A stretch of DNA of 64,000 nucleotides from DASUFE01 sp036274675 (GTDB taxonomy: Bacteria; Pseudomonadota; Gammaproteobacteria; HTCC5015): NCBI GenBank assembly GCA_036274675.1, contig DASUFE010000122.1, forward strand, positions 62,001 to 126,000. The letters run 5' to 3'. A program made the position numbers and the translations under genes. Positions 34,788 through 43,450 of this stretch are shown here, in pieces (the stretch's first letter is position 1; each line of letters begins with the position of its first letter). A model generated the notes under the pieces. The model had not been told where the DNA came from. It searched no databases and saw only the letters and a program-made list of their open reading frames with translations.

Positions 34788-34825
34788 GCCGAACCACCTA
34801 ATGACCACATCGGGGGAATAATTAA

Positions 34826-37627
34826 ATGTACGGTCACTTCAGAGAGTTTTTATCCAAGACGCTTCTGGTCAGCCTGACTTCCGCCTTTGCGCTGATGACT
34901 TTTGCGGCAGCTGCGCAGGCACAGGACGAAGCTGGCACACAGAACAGCAGTGCGGACGAAGAGCTGGTTGTCACCGGCTACCGCGGGAGCTTGGAGCAAT
35001 CGCTTAACCTAAAGCGTGATACGGTTGGCGCAGTGGATTCGATCATGGCGGAAGATATTGCTAAATTCCCAGACAATAATCTGGCCGAATCGTTACAGCG
35101 TATTCCGGGTGTTGTTATCGACCGCGCTGCAGGCGAAGGCCGTAATGTTTCAGTACGCGGTTTGTCACCCGAGTTTACGCGCACACTAATTAATGGCATG
35201 GAAACAATGGCGAGCAGCGGTTTTACCGACGCCCTAAATGGAGCAACACGTGGCCGTGGTTTCGACTTCAATACCTTCGATTCTGATTTGTTTCGTTCCT
35301 TGACAGTGAGAAAGACCTCAAATGCTCAAACAGAGGAAGGCTCACTGGGTGCGACAATTCAGTTGCAAACCGCACGTCCTTTCGATTTTGATGACACGAC
35401 CCTGGTTGTCTCGGGGCAAATGGGCTATAACGACCTGTCCGAAGAGTCGGATCCCAAGGCCGCAGTATTAGCCAGCACTACCTTTGCTGACGGTACGTTC
35501 GGCATTTTGGGGTCGGTTTCCTACAGTGAGCGTACTCTTGTCGAAAAAGGCGCCAGTTCTGTGCGGTGGGCGGGACCCACCACAACGACTGCGACGACTG
35601 CGGTGCAGCCGTTTGGAACTTACCAGGGTGCGGCCGCGCCTCAGTTGCTCAATCTTGCGTTCAAGCCCCGGCTGCCGCGCTATGACTACTATCAACACGA
35701 TATCGAACGCACTGGCGCGAACGTTAGCTTGCAATACAAACCTATGGACAGCCTGGAAGTCAGCCTGGACTTGCTTTATTCCAAGCACGATGCTTCCCGC
35801 GAGGAACGGTTTGCACAAGGTGTTTTGAATAACGCGGGCATCAATACAGGCACCAACGTGGTGGATTTTGAAGTCAGCAATCCCGATATTATTGACCCTA
35901 ATCTGATGCGCACCAATTCTCTCCTGTTTGCCGAACTCGAAAATGGCCGTATTGCAAGTGAATCGAGACGGGATGAAATGACCACTGAATTCAATCAGCA
36001 CACTTTGTCGATTGACTATGATATTACCAACTCATTGCGTGTGAATGCTCTCGTCGGCAAGGCCGAATCCGATTTCGACAATCCTGTCCAGACTTCACTG
36101 AATCTACAACGGGACGGTGCAGACTGGTCTTTCGACTATCGAGGTGGTCGCCGCGTCCCCATTTTCGATTTTGGTCCCGATATGCAGGATTTATCAGGTT
36201 GGTCAGTGTCCAGTATTCGTCTCCGTCCTATTACAGTTGATAATACTTTTGATTTGACCCAATTAAATGTGGAATTCGATATCAATGACTCCTTGACGCT
36301 GAAGGCGGGAGTGGGCGACAAAAAATACGAGTTTGAGACCACTCAGTATCAACGTAATCCGGAAGATGCTTTTATTGTTGGCACCGTCGATCCGAGTGTA
36401 ATGCAAATTATAGATGGTGGTAATGGAACCTGGGCAACCGTGGATTTCGATGCCTTTATCGATTTCTATGACATCAATGCCTTGAATGAAATCGACGAGA
36501 CTGCCGGAACCCCCAATATCAAGCTTAGAATGCAAGATACATGGGGTGTAACCGAGGACACATCTAGTGCTTATCTACAGCTTGATTTCGAAGGAAGTTT
36601 GGGTACAGTGCCGGTGCGCGGCAATATCGGGGTACGCAAGATCGAGACGGATCAGAACTCCGTAGCCTTCGGTACCATTGGCGCCTCTCCCGAGGAGGTA
36701 AGAGGCTCGCATAGTTATAGTGACAATCTGCCTTCTATGGAGCTGGTATTTGAAACCTCGGAGGAGGTGTTGATCCGTCTGGGCATCAGTGAGGTGCTTG
36801 CCCGTGCCCCCCTCACCAATCTGAGACCGAACGTGACAGTATCTGTCGCTGGCGGTAACAGAACGATAGCTGGCGGCAATCCAGCATTGGAGCCGACCAA
36901 GGCAACCGCATATGATTTGGCAATGGAATATTATTTTGCTGAAGAATCGTTATTCTCGATGGCAGTCTTCTCCAAAGATATTAAAACCCAAGTACAGACA
37001 ATCGGCGGGACCATGCCCTTTACTGAAACTGGATTGCCGATTTCGGTGGCCGAGGCCGCATGTAATTCAGGGCCGGATGGTTATGGCTCGAACTGTAACG
37101 AAAACATGCTGTGGAACACATCTACCCCCGTCAATGGTCCTGGCGGTGACTTGTTCGGTTTCGAGGTCAGTTATCAACAGCCGTTCACCTTCTTGCCTAG
37201 TTTCTGGAGCAACTTCGGAATTTACACTAACTATACTTACGTCAAGTCGCAGTTGGATTATGTGAATTCTGCGGGGCTGATCACTTCGACCCACGATCTG
37301 CAGAACTTGTCCCAGAATGCTTACAACATCACACTGTATTATGAGGAAGAGAAGTTCTCAGGCCGAGTGGCAACAACCTATCGTGAGAGCTTCCTGACGA
37401 ACGTCCCGGGACGGGATGGAAACGATCTTGAAGGCACGAATCCAACCAATAATGTGGACGCATCCTTTTCTTACAAGTTGGCAGATGATCTGGAGCTGAC
37501 GTTTGAGGCTCTGAACTTAACTAATGAAGCAATTGATCAATGGGTAGATCAGACTGCTAATCGCCCTTCCTTCTATCATGAATCGGGTAAGCAATACTAT
37601 TTCGGTGCCCGATACTCATTCTACTAA
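34826..37627 (+). CDS. TonB-dependent outer-membrane receptor
   Basis: 933 residues. A Sec signal ends AQA (about residue 32). The TonB box/plug start is EELVVTGYRGS, with the plug domain (FPDNNLAESLQRIPGVVI, RNVSVRGLS) up to about 180, then a 22-strand barrel ending in the Phe/Tyr-rich RYSFY. It resembles the sugar-uptake receptors co-localised with polysaccharide loci, so the cargo is probably oligogalacturonide (inference). GGGGAATAATTAA precedes the ATG. The gene is visibly more A/T-rich than its neighbours, which suggests separate acquisition. Promoter and operators lie upstream; a strong terminator follows. Confidence 0.9.
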   Translation: MYGHFREFLSKTLLVSLTSAFALMTFAAAAQAQDEAGTQNSSADEELVVTGYRGSLEQSLNLKRDTVGAVDSIMAEDIAKFPDNNLAESLQRIPGVVIDRAAGEGRNVSVRGLSPEFTRTLINGMETMASSGFTDALNGATRGRGFDFNTFDSDLFRSLTVRKTSNAQTEEGSLGATIQLQTARPFDFDDTTLVVSGQMGYNDLSEESDPKAAVLASTTFADGTFGILGSVSYSERTLVEKGASSVRWAGPTTTTATTAVQPFGTYQGAAAPQLLNLAFKPRLPRYDYYQHDIERTGANVSLQYKPMDSLEVSLDLLYSKHDASREERFAQGVLNNAGINTGTNVVDFEVSNPDIIDPNLMRTNSLLFAELENGRIASESRRDEMTTEFNQHTLSIDYDITNSLRVNALVGKAESDFDNPVQTSLNLQRDGADWSFDYRGGRRVPIFDFGPDMQDLSGWSVSSIRLRPITVDNTFDLTQLNVEFDINDSLTLKAGVGDKKYEFETTQYQRNPEDAFIVGTVDPSVMQIIDGGNGTWATVDFDAFIDFYDINALNEIDETAGTPNIKLRMQDTWGVTEDTSSAYLQLDFEGSLGTVPVRGNIGVRKIETDQNSVAFGTIGASPEEVRGSHSYSDNLPSMELVFETSEEVLIRLGISEVLARAPLTNLRPNVTVSVAGGNRTIAGGNPALEPTKATAYDLAMEYYFAEESLFSMAVFSKDIKTQVQTIGGTMPFTETGLPISVAEAACNSGPDGYGSNCNENMLWNTSTPVNGPGGDLFGFEVSYQQPFTFLPSFWSNFGIYTNYTYVKSQLDYVNSAGLITSTHDLQNLSQNAYNITLYYEEEKFSGRVATTYRESFLTNVPGRDGNDLEGTNPTNNVDASFSYKLADDLELTFEALNLTNEAIDQWVDQTANRPSFYHESGKQYYFGARYSFY

Positions 37628-37665
37628 ATTAATAACTGTCTATTTGGTGCTTCTCTCTAAAATTT

Positions 37666-37707
37666 CTGCGCTGGCAATCAAACGGGTTGCCAGCGCAGTT
37701 TCTTTTT
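37666..37707 (+). terminator. Rho-independent terminator after the receptor gene
   Basis: CTGCGCTGGCAA and TTGCCAGCGCAG form a perfect 12-bp stem around a 9-nt loop, followed by TTTCTTTTT. It lies 39 nt past the stop. Confidence 0.9.
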
Positions 37708-37732
37708 AAAAGCCTCCATTCTTTTCAGTACC

Positions 37733-38092
37733 ATGAAGATCGAGCATTTCGCGATTAATGTTGCCGATCTTCCGGCAATGGCCGACCGGTATTGCAAGAA
37801 CCCGGGTATGAGCGTCAAACGCAAACAATCTGAAGTTCCACGCGCTCACATCCTCGCGGACAGCAGCGATTAGGTTATGATTGAGCCGCGATTCCGGGCT
37901 ATGCAAACATGCGCACGCTGCTGCATCTTGCCTTCGCCTCCGCCAATCCGAAAAAAGATAAAAACCAGCTTATAAAAGTCGGCGTAAACTTCATTGATGA
38001 ATGCAGGTTTGACGACAGATCGATCCTCGTTATGCTGCGCGATCCCTGGGGAGTTCGCCATCCAACTCTGCAAGCGCGGCAAGCCGATGTAA
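37733..38092 (+). pseudogene. Broken VOC/glyoxalase-family gene
   Basis: Pieces of a VOC-family protein can be read in order. MKIEHFAINVADLPAMADRY starts at 37733 and stops at TAG after ILADSSD. A second piece, LLHLAFASANPKKDKN to VMLRDPWG, lies in a different register. A third, FAIQLCKRGKPM, ends in TAA at 38092 after another shift. At least one nonsense codon and two frameshifts or deletions are needed to rejoin them, so the gene is dead. VOC proteins of this kind are common next to sugar-metabolism genes; the substrate is unknown. Confidence 0.8.
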
Positions 38093-38243
38093 AAGTAGCA
38101 AAGGTTTTTGATTGTTCCTTGTTATCAGTTTTCTTATGACAAACCGCTCTTTAGTGGGATTGTCCTATCCACGCTTATGGGATAGATTGCCGTGACTTGA
38201 ACGGATGGGCTGCCGTACTAATTTTAGGGCTTAACGCTTTTAG

Positions 38244-38321
38244 GGCTTCAAGAGGAAGAGTCATGGGGGCTATACCGGTCACGAAGTGCTGGATGCGGTT
38301 GGCTTGGTTCATATGAACGGG
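38244..38321 (+). pseudogene. Fragment of an Rhs-family gene
   Basis: One open stretch reads GYTGHEVLDAVGLVHMNG. This matches the strongly conserved core block of Rhs/YD-repeat proteins (GxTGHExLDxxGLxHMNGR). No Rhs sequence continues on either side; a TAG precedes it in frame. It is a short relic of a large toxin-type gene. Confidence 0.7.
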
Positions 38322-38480
38322 AGTGCGACGTTGCCGCCCTGCCGCAGTCGTGATGAAGTGGAAACAAATCCTTCTGGAAGGTTCAATCGACTTACATCCT
38401 CCATATGAGCGAAGTTATACTTAAGGGCAGCGCACCGCTATAGCGGGCAAGCCGGGCTGCAAGTAAATGCGGGAGGAAGC

Positions 38481-40652
38481 ATGAAAATATACTACAAAAT
38501 CTTATCGCTTCTGTTGATATGGGTTGTGTGCCGGACGGTTCAGGCCGCCCCCGATCCCGAAGATTTGATGGATGTGAAATGGCTGGAGGCGCGGAGCCCT
38601 CATTTCCATATCGTCACGGATGCGAATGAAAAAATAGCACTGAAAGTGGCGCGGGATCTGGAAAATTTCCGGTTCTTTGTAGCGAGTATGCTGAAGGTCG
38701 ATCTGGTGGAAGGGCTCGCGCCCACCAGGATACTAGCGGTATATCACAAGTCCAATTTCAGGGATCTGGGCTTGCCCGAAAAATGGGATGGGGTCTTCCA
38801 GCAAAACGTCGACGGCCCATATGCCATCGCGAATATCAGCCGTTATGAACTGGATTCAGACCAGACGAATTGGGGCAAACACGTTCTGTTGCACGAGTAC
38901 GTGCACTATGTGCAGCGGAACACCTTCTCGCAGCTTTTTTATCCCCGGTGGTACCAGGAGGGGATGGCGGAATATTTGTCGACATTCAAGTATGAAAATA
39001 ATTTGATAAGCTTTGGATCGGCCGAGGTTCTGATGCTTCGCGCCTACGCGCTTGATTATCTGGCCGGAAAGTTCAGGAGAATAGATCTGGAGGATTTGTT
39101 TAGAACCGGAAAAATAAACACGTTGAGCGAGAAACGTTCCGACACCAAGGAACTTGGCGAGTTCTATGCCAGGGCAAACGCCGTTGTACATTATCTGAAT
39201 TCCTCGAATGAGAATCAGCAGGCGTTGCGAAACTACATTGCAATGATCAACGAAGGCTACGATATTGACTCTGCTTTCAAGAAAAGTTTCTCCAGGTCTT
39301 TCCAGGATCTCGAGAAAGAGGTGCTTTCGTATCTTAACGGCAATAAATTGATGATGCGCAAGTTCGCGACCGACGGCGCATTCAAATTTCCCGACGCTGA
39401 TATAACGGTAAGTCCTCTTGATGCGTCGAATTCTTCCTATCACATCGCTGATTTTCTGATGCGGTTCTATAAATCCAACAAAATCGGCTTCGATCCCATC
39501 ATGAACCTCATGCGGAAGAGCCTTGAGAGCGATCCGGAAAGCGTTGAAAAAAAGCTGTTGGTTGCCAGCATGCTGTTTGAGGAAAATCGAGACGAGGAGT
39601 CCGGGCGCGTGCTGAAGGAAGTCCTGGAAAAGCATCCGGATGATGCCGCTGCTCTGGCGTTAAATGGCGACCTGTTATTCCGCAAGGCCGCAACACACCG
39701 CCAGGTCGGCCTTCCAGGATGGGAGCAAGCACTGGAGGAGGCTCGAAAACAGTATCGCAGGGCAATCAAGCGCGATCACTTCAACGGGCGTGCCTATTAT
39801 GGCCTCAGTATGTCTTATGCATTGGCAACAGGCGATGCGCCCGTAGAAGAGGCTTTTGTCGCTCTCGATTCAGCGCGGTTTTTTAGTCCTGACCCGAAAC
39901 TGTTATGGTATGAAGCCTTAATGCGCCTGCGCGCTCATGACAATGAGAAAGCCATTCCTTTGTTGCGCCGGTATGTTGGCGAGGGAGGGGAGGGGGTGGT
40001 GCGCGTATTGCTCGATTTGCAGGAAATGCGCCTGTTGCCGAAACTTCAGGTCGAAAGCACAGCTCCAGGTCGCTACTTGTATGCTGACGGTAGCAGCTAT
40101 GAGGGCGAGTGGAAAAACCGTATGCCGGAGGGCAAGGGTACTCTGATACGGCCGAACGGCGTGAAATATACCGGATTGTGGAAAAATGGACTGATGCACG
40201 GTGATGGTGAGTTTCAAAATGCCGACGGGTACAAATATAAAATGCGGTTCAAGAACGGCGAGGCGACCGGCACGGGCGAAGTGATGTTTCCGGAGAGTGG
40301 TACCTATAAAGGCGAACTGCTCAACGGTTTGGTACATGGCAAGGGGGAGTCGCGTTATGTCAGGGACGGCAAACCGGACGGCAGATTCGTCGGCCAATAT
40401 TGGCTCAATCAGAGACACGGGCCAGGAGTTTTTTACTATGAAAACGGAACCAGCATGCAATACGAATGGGTATTCGGTAACTACAAAATCGAGCTGTCTG
40501 AAGATCTGACCTATGTGGGAAATATTTCTCCCGGCGGAAAACCCAATGGCCGGGGTATCTGCGTGCATAAGAAGGACAATAACAAGATCGAAGCATGTCA
40601 GTATACCGATGGGGTTCCCGGCCAGGTTGTGGCCAGTGAAGAGACGGAGTAA
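38481..40652 (+). CDS. Exported zinc metallopeptidase-like protein with TPR and MORN repeats
   Basis: 723 residues with a Sec signal peptide (about 1-22, AQA/VQA type). The N-terminal domain has HEYVH (138-142) and, 16 residues on, YQEGMAEY: a gluzincin-like zinc site, as in DUF1570 proteins. TPR-like helices fill about 330-520. At least five MORN repeats follow from about 532 (YADGSSYEGEWKNRMPEGKG and similar). I know of no characterised protein with this order. It may be a periplasmic peptidase with a repeat platform. GGGAGGAAGC precedes the ATG. The stop abuts the stop of the convergent AEC transporter gene. Confidence 0.78.
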   Translation: MKIYYKILSLLLIWVVCRTVQAAPDPEDLMDVKWLEARSPHFHIVTDANEKIALKVARDLENFRFFVASMLKVDLVEGLAPTRILAVYHKSNFRDLGLPEKWDGVFQQNVDGPYAIANISRYELDSDQTNWGKHVLLHEYVHYVQRNTFSQLFYPRWYQEGMAEYLSTFKYENNLISFGSAEVLMLRAYALDYLAGKFRRIDLEDLFRTGKINTLSEKRSDTKELGEFYARANAVVHYLNSSNENQQALRNYIAMINEGYDIDSAFKKSFSRSFQDLEKEVLSYLNGNKLMMRKFATDGAFKFPDADITVSPLDASNSSYHIADFLMRFYKSNKIGFDPIMNLMRKSLESDPESVEKKLLVASMLFEENRDEESGRVLKEVLEKHPDDAAALALNGDLLFRKAATHRQVGLPGWEQALEEARKQYRRAIKRDHFNGRAYYGLSMSYALATGDAPVEEAFVALDSARFFSPDPKLLWYEALMRLRAHDNEKAIPLLRRYVGEGGEGVVRVLLDLQEMRLLPKLQVESTAPGRYLYADGSSYEGEWKNRMPEGKGTLIRPNGVKYTGLWKNGLMHGDGEFQNADGYKYKMRFKNGEATGTGEVMFPESGTYKGELLNGLVHGKGESRYVRDGKPDGRFVGQYWLNQRHGPGVFYYENGTSMQYEWVFGNYKIELSEDLTYVGNISPGGKPNGRGICVHKKDNNKIEACQYTDGVPGQVVASEETE

Positions 40653-41612
40653 TTAAACCAGGCTGAGGTATTTCAGCAGAACCAGACCACCGGTGACGGT
40701 AAGCAGCGAGCCCGCGGTCGAGAGTACGACGATGTTGGCGGCGAGGGCGGCGTTACCGCCCATGCTGCGGGTCATGACGAAGCTGGCGGCGGCGGTGGGA
40801 GAGGCGGCGAGGAAGAAGATGACGGCGAGTTCAGTGCCGCGAATTCCCAGGGGAACCGCCAGTCCGCAGGCCAGCAGTGGCGAGGCGAACAATTTCCAGA
40901 GCACGGAACCAAGCGCGGGGCTGCCGGAGACGCGCAGCGCGGTCAGATCCATCATGCCGCCGATGCAGAGCAGGGCGAGCGGTATGGTGAGATCCGCGAA
41001 ATAATCGCCCGTATCGAGCAGCAGCTTTGGCAGAGGAATTCCTGCGAGGCTGACCAGCAGTCCCGTCATGATGCCGATGATCAGCGGGTTCTTTATGATT
41101 CCCGGCAGCACCTTTCCGAAAGACTTCCCGCCGGTGGAATGATTGACACTGGCGTTCAGCACATAGACCGACAGCACATTGTAGAGTGCGACCAGCACCG
41201 CCACCGGCATGGCGGCGAGGGCGAGGCCCGTATCGCCGAAGGCATTGGTGCAGAAGGCAATGCCTATAATAACGAGATTGCCGCGAAAGGCCCCTTGCAC
41301 ATAGACGCCGCGGTCCGACCTTTGCGACACGTGCAACCAGGAGGCGATGCTGGCTCCCGCGAAAACCACCAACGTCATCGCGACCATGACCGCGAGATGC
41401 GAGGGGTTGGCAAGCTGCGAGAAATCGGTCTTGGCGGTGCCGAAAAACAGGCTGACCGGCAGCCCGACGGTGAAGACGATATTTGAAGCCACGCGGATAA
41501 ATTCATCGTTGATGAATTGAATGCGCTTCAGAAAGCTGCCGAGCAGGATGACCATGAAGATGGGCACCGTGATCGAGAGTGCAAACAGGAATAACCGGCC
41601 GGTATCGTTCAT
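40653..41612 (-). CDS. AEC-family (auxin efflux carrier-like) transporter
   Basis: 319 residues with about ten hydrophobic helices in the two inverted five-helix halves of the AEC family. The start is LFALSITVPIFMVILLGSFLKR, and the conserved late block is ASPTAAASFVMTRSMGG. Bacterial members move organic acids such as malate. The substrate here is unknown, possibly a uronate-derived acid given the location. It runs towards uxaC on the same strand but is separated by about 350 nt. Confidence 0.85.
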   Translation of the reverse strand: MNDTGRLFLFALSITVPIFMVILLGSFLKRIQFINDEFIRVASNIVFTVGLPVSLFFGTAKTDFSQLANPSHLAVMVAMTLVVFAGASIASWLHVSQRSDRGVYVQGAFRGNLVIIGIAFCTNAFGDTGLALAAMPVAVLVALYNVLSVYVLNASVNHSTGGKSFGKVLPGIIKNPLIIGIMTGLLVSLAGIPLPKLLLDTGDYFADLTIPLALLCIGGMMDLTALRVSGSPALGSVLWKLFASPLLACGLAVPLGIRGTELAVIFFLAASPTAAASFVMTRSMGGNAALAANIVVLSTAGSLLTVTGGLVLLKYLSLV

Positions 41613-41966
41613 ATTTTTGAATTATAAGACATTCCTCTCGCGGAGCGAGTGGAGGCGCTTGGATCTAAAGACCTGTCCCCAGAGCACGGACCATTTTCTG
41701 TTCTTACGCGCGTTCTCCGAACACGCGCCCGCTGACTGGATGGCGCGCTTGTTCGCGAAAATTCCTACGACAGCGCCATTGCGTGCTCCGTGGAAGGTCT
41801 TCCTTTCCCAGGTGACTTCGAGGGCTTTTCCAAGCAATTAATCCTCGGATTACGCTGCGCTTCATCGAGCCAAAAACTGATCTGCAACAAAAACGGTTTT
41901 TCATCCCCCTGGCCTTTCGGCCATCCCCCTTCGATACGAAGGGGGATTGAGAGTCGTGGATATGCT
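41613..41966. other. Gene-free stretch with hairpins and repeat fragments
   Basis: Contains the hairpin GCGCGTTCTCCGAACACGC (41708-41726), nearly the same as at 24955. Also TACGCTGCGCTTCATCGAG, a REP-like phrase, near 41848. Also a set of short stems (GGCCTTTCGGCC; CCCCCTTCG / CGAAGGGGG) at 41910-41950, just after the uxaC stop, which could terminate uxaC. Open frames here are not convincing. Confidence 0.5.
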
Positions 41967-43448
41967 TTATTCCGGGATCTTGAAGGGGAAATAGGTTTTG
42001 GCGTTGTTGTAGGCGATGTCCTTGACCATGTTGCCGATCATTTGCACATCGTCCGGGACCAGGCCGCCGGCCATGTCGCGGCCGAGAATCCGGCACAGCA
42101 GGCGGCGGAAATATTCGTGGCGGGAGTAGCTTAAGAAACTGCGGCTGTCGGTGGTCATGCCGACGAAGCGGCTGAGCAACCCGAGCTGGCTCAACGCCTC
42201 GATCTGGCGCGTCATGCCGTCGAGCTGATCCAGGAACCACCAGCCGCTGCCGAACTGCATCTTGCCGGGGACGGCGCCGTCCTGGAAGTTGCCGATCATG
42301 GTGCCGATCATCTCGTTGTCGCGCGGATTGATGTTATAGAGGATCGTTTTCGCCAGGCGATTCTGGTCGTCCAGCCGGCCGAAAAATCTGGCAAGCGGGC
42401 GCGCGTAATTGTGATCGCCGATCGAGTCGAAGCCGGTGTCCGGCCCCAAGGTACGGTACAGGCGCGGATTGTTATTGCGGATGGCGCCGATATGAAATTG
42501 CTGCACCCAGCCCCTGGCGTGATCCATCAACGCGAACTCCACCAGCATCGCCGACTGGAATTTCTGTACATCGTCCGCCCCCAGATCCTTACCGCCGCGT
42601 ATTTTCGCGAAGATGGTTTTGATATCCGTCGCGGTGTAATCCTCGGCATACACGGTTTCGAGGCCATGATCGGAAAGCCGGCAGCCGTTCGCATGGAAGT
42701 AATCGTGACGCTTGTTGAGCGCCGCCATCAGGTCGTCAAAGCTCTTGATGGTGACGCCTCCGGCTTCGGCCAGGCGATCGAGGTATTGGTTGTACTGCCG
42801 GCTATTTCCCACCGCCATGGCCTTGTCGGGACGCCAGGTCGGCAGCACGCCGATGTTAAAGCTTTTGTCCGCGGCGATCTTTTTGTGAGGTGAGAGGTCA
42901 TCAGCCGGATCATCGGTGGTGCAGACCATTTTTACTTTTGCCTGCCGCATCAGGCCCCGGCTGCTGAATTCGGGTTTGGCCAGCAGTTCGTTGCAGCGGT
43001 CCCAGATCTCCTGTGCCGTGGAGGAGTTGAGCGGCAGGTTACGGATGCCGAAAGGTTTCTTTAATTCCAGATGCGTCCAGTGATAGAGCGGGTTGCGCAG
43101 CGTATAAGGCACGGTGGCCGCCCATTGCTGGAATTTTTCCCGGTCACCGGCATTGCCGGTGCAGTAGCGCTCGTCCACTCCGTTAGAGCGCATCGCCCGC
43201 CATTTATAGTGATCGCCGGCCAACCAGATCTCGTACAGATTACTGAACTGATGGTTGTCAGCGATCTGTTGGGGCGGGAGGTGACAGTGGTAGTCGATGA
43301 TCGGCGGTTCCGCCGCGTACTCGTGATAGAGAATCCTGGCCTGTTTTGTGTCGAGCAGGAAATCCTCGTCCATGAATTTCGCTTCGGGCGCGCTGCCCGG
43401 AGCGCCCGCGGCTTGCGGGGCGCCATCATCTGATTTCAAGTGTTTCAT
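41967..43448 (-). CDS. uxaC: Uronate isomerase
   Basis: 493-residue amidohydrolase-superfamily enzyme. It has MDEDFLL at the family's usual start, then DYHCHLPPQQIADN with the metal-binding HxH, and GMTTDSRSFLSYSRHEYFRR near the end. It converts D-galacturonate to tagaturonate (and glucuronate to fructuronate) in the cytoplasm. The ATG at 43448 is 2 nt past the uxaA stop and adds 25 Ala/Pro-rich residues; the ATG at 43373 would give the normal start. It is the second gene of the uxaA-uxaC operon. Confidence 0.93.
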   Translation of the reverse strand: MKHLKSDDGAPQAAGAPGSAPEAKFMDEDFLLDTKQARILYHEYAAEPPIIDYHCHLPPQQIADNHQFSNLYEIWLAGDHYKWRAMRSNGVDERYCTGNAGDREKFQQWAATVPYTLRNPLYHWTHLELKKPFGIRNLPLNSSTAQEIWDRCNELLAKPEFSSRGLMRQAKVKMVCTTDDPADDLSPHKKIAADKSFNIGVLPTWRPDKAMAVGNSRQYNQYLDRLAEAGGVTIKSFDDLMAALNKRHDYFHANGCRLSDHGLETVYAEDYTATDIKTIFAKIRGGKDLGADDVQKFQSAMLVEFALMDHARGWVQQFHIGAIRNNNPRLYRTLGPDTGFDSIGDHNYARPLARFFGRLDDQNRLAKTILYNINPRDNEMIGTMIGNFQDGAVPGKMQFGSGWWFLDQLDGMTRQIEALSQLGLLSRFVGMTTDSRSFLSYSRHEYFRRLLCRILGRDMAGGLVPDDVQMIGNMVKDIAYNNAKTYFPFKIPE

Positions 43449-43450
43449 GT

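Larger units (their letters stand above)
34432..34825. other. Regulatory space before the TonB-dependent receptor
   Basis: About 390 nt, increasingly A/T-rich to the right. It contains a FadR-type site at 34632-34646 and a LacI-type operator overlapping the -35 box at 34759-34787. A run of TTGCAA-like and A/T-rich sequence lies between. No gene is supported. Confidence 0.7.

Noticed and set aside
37733..37875. Short intact gene of 46 codons
   Set aside because: It is the start of a VOC protein cut by a stop, with the rest following in other frames.
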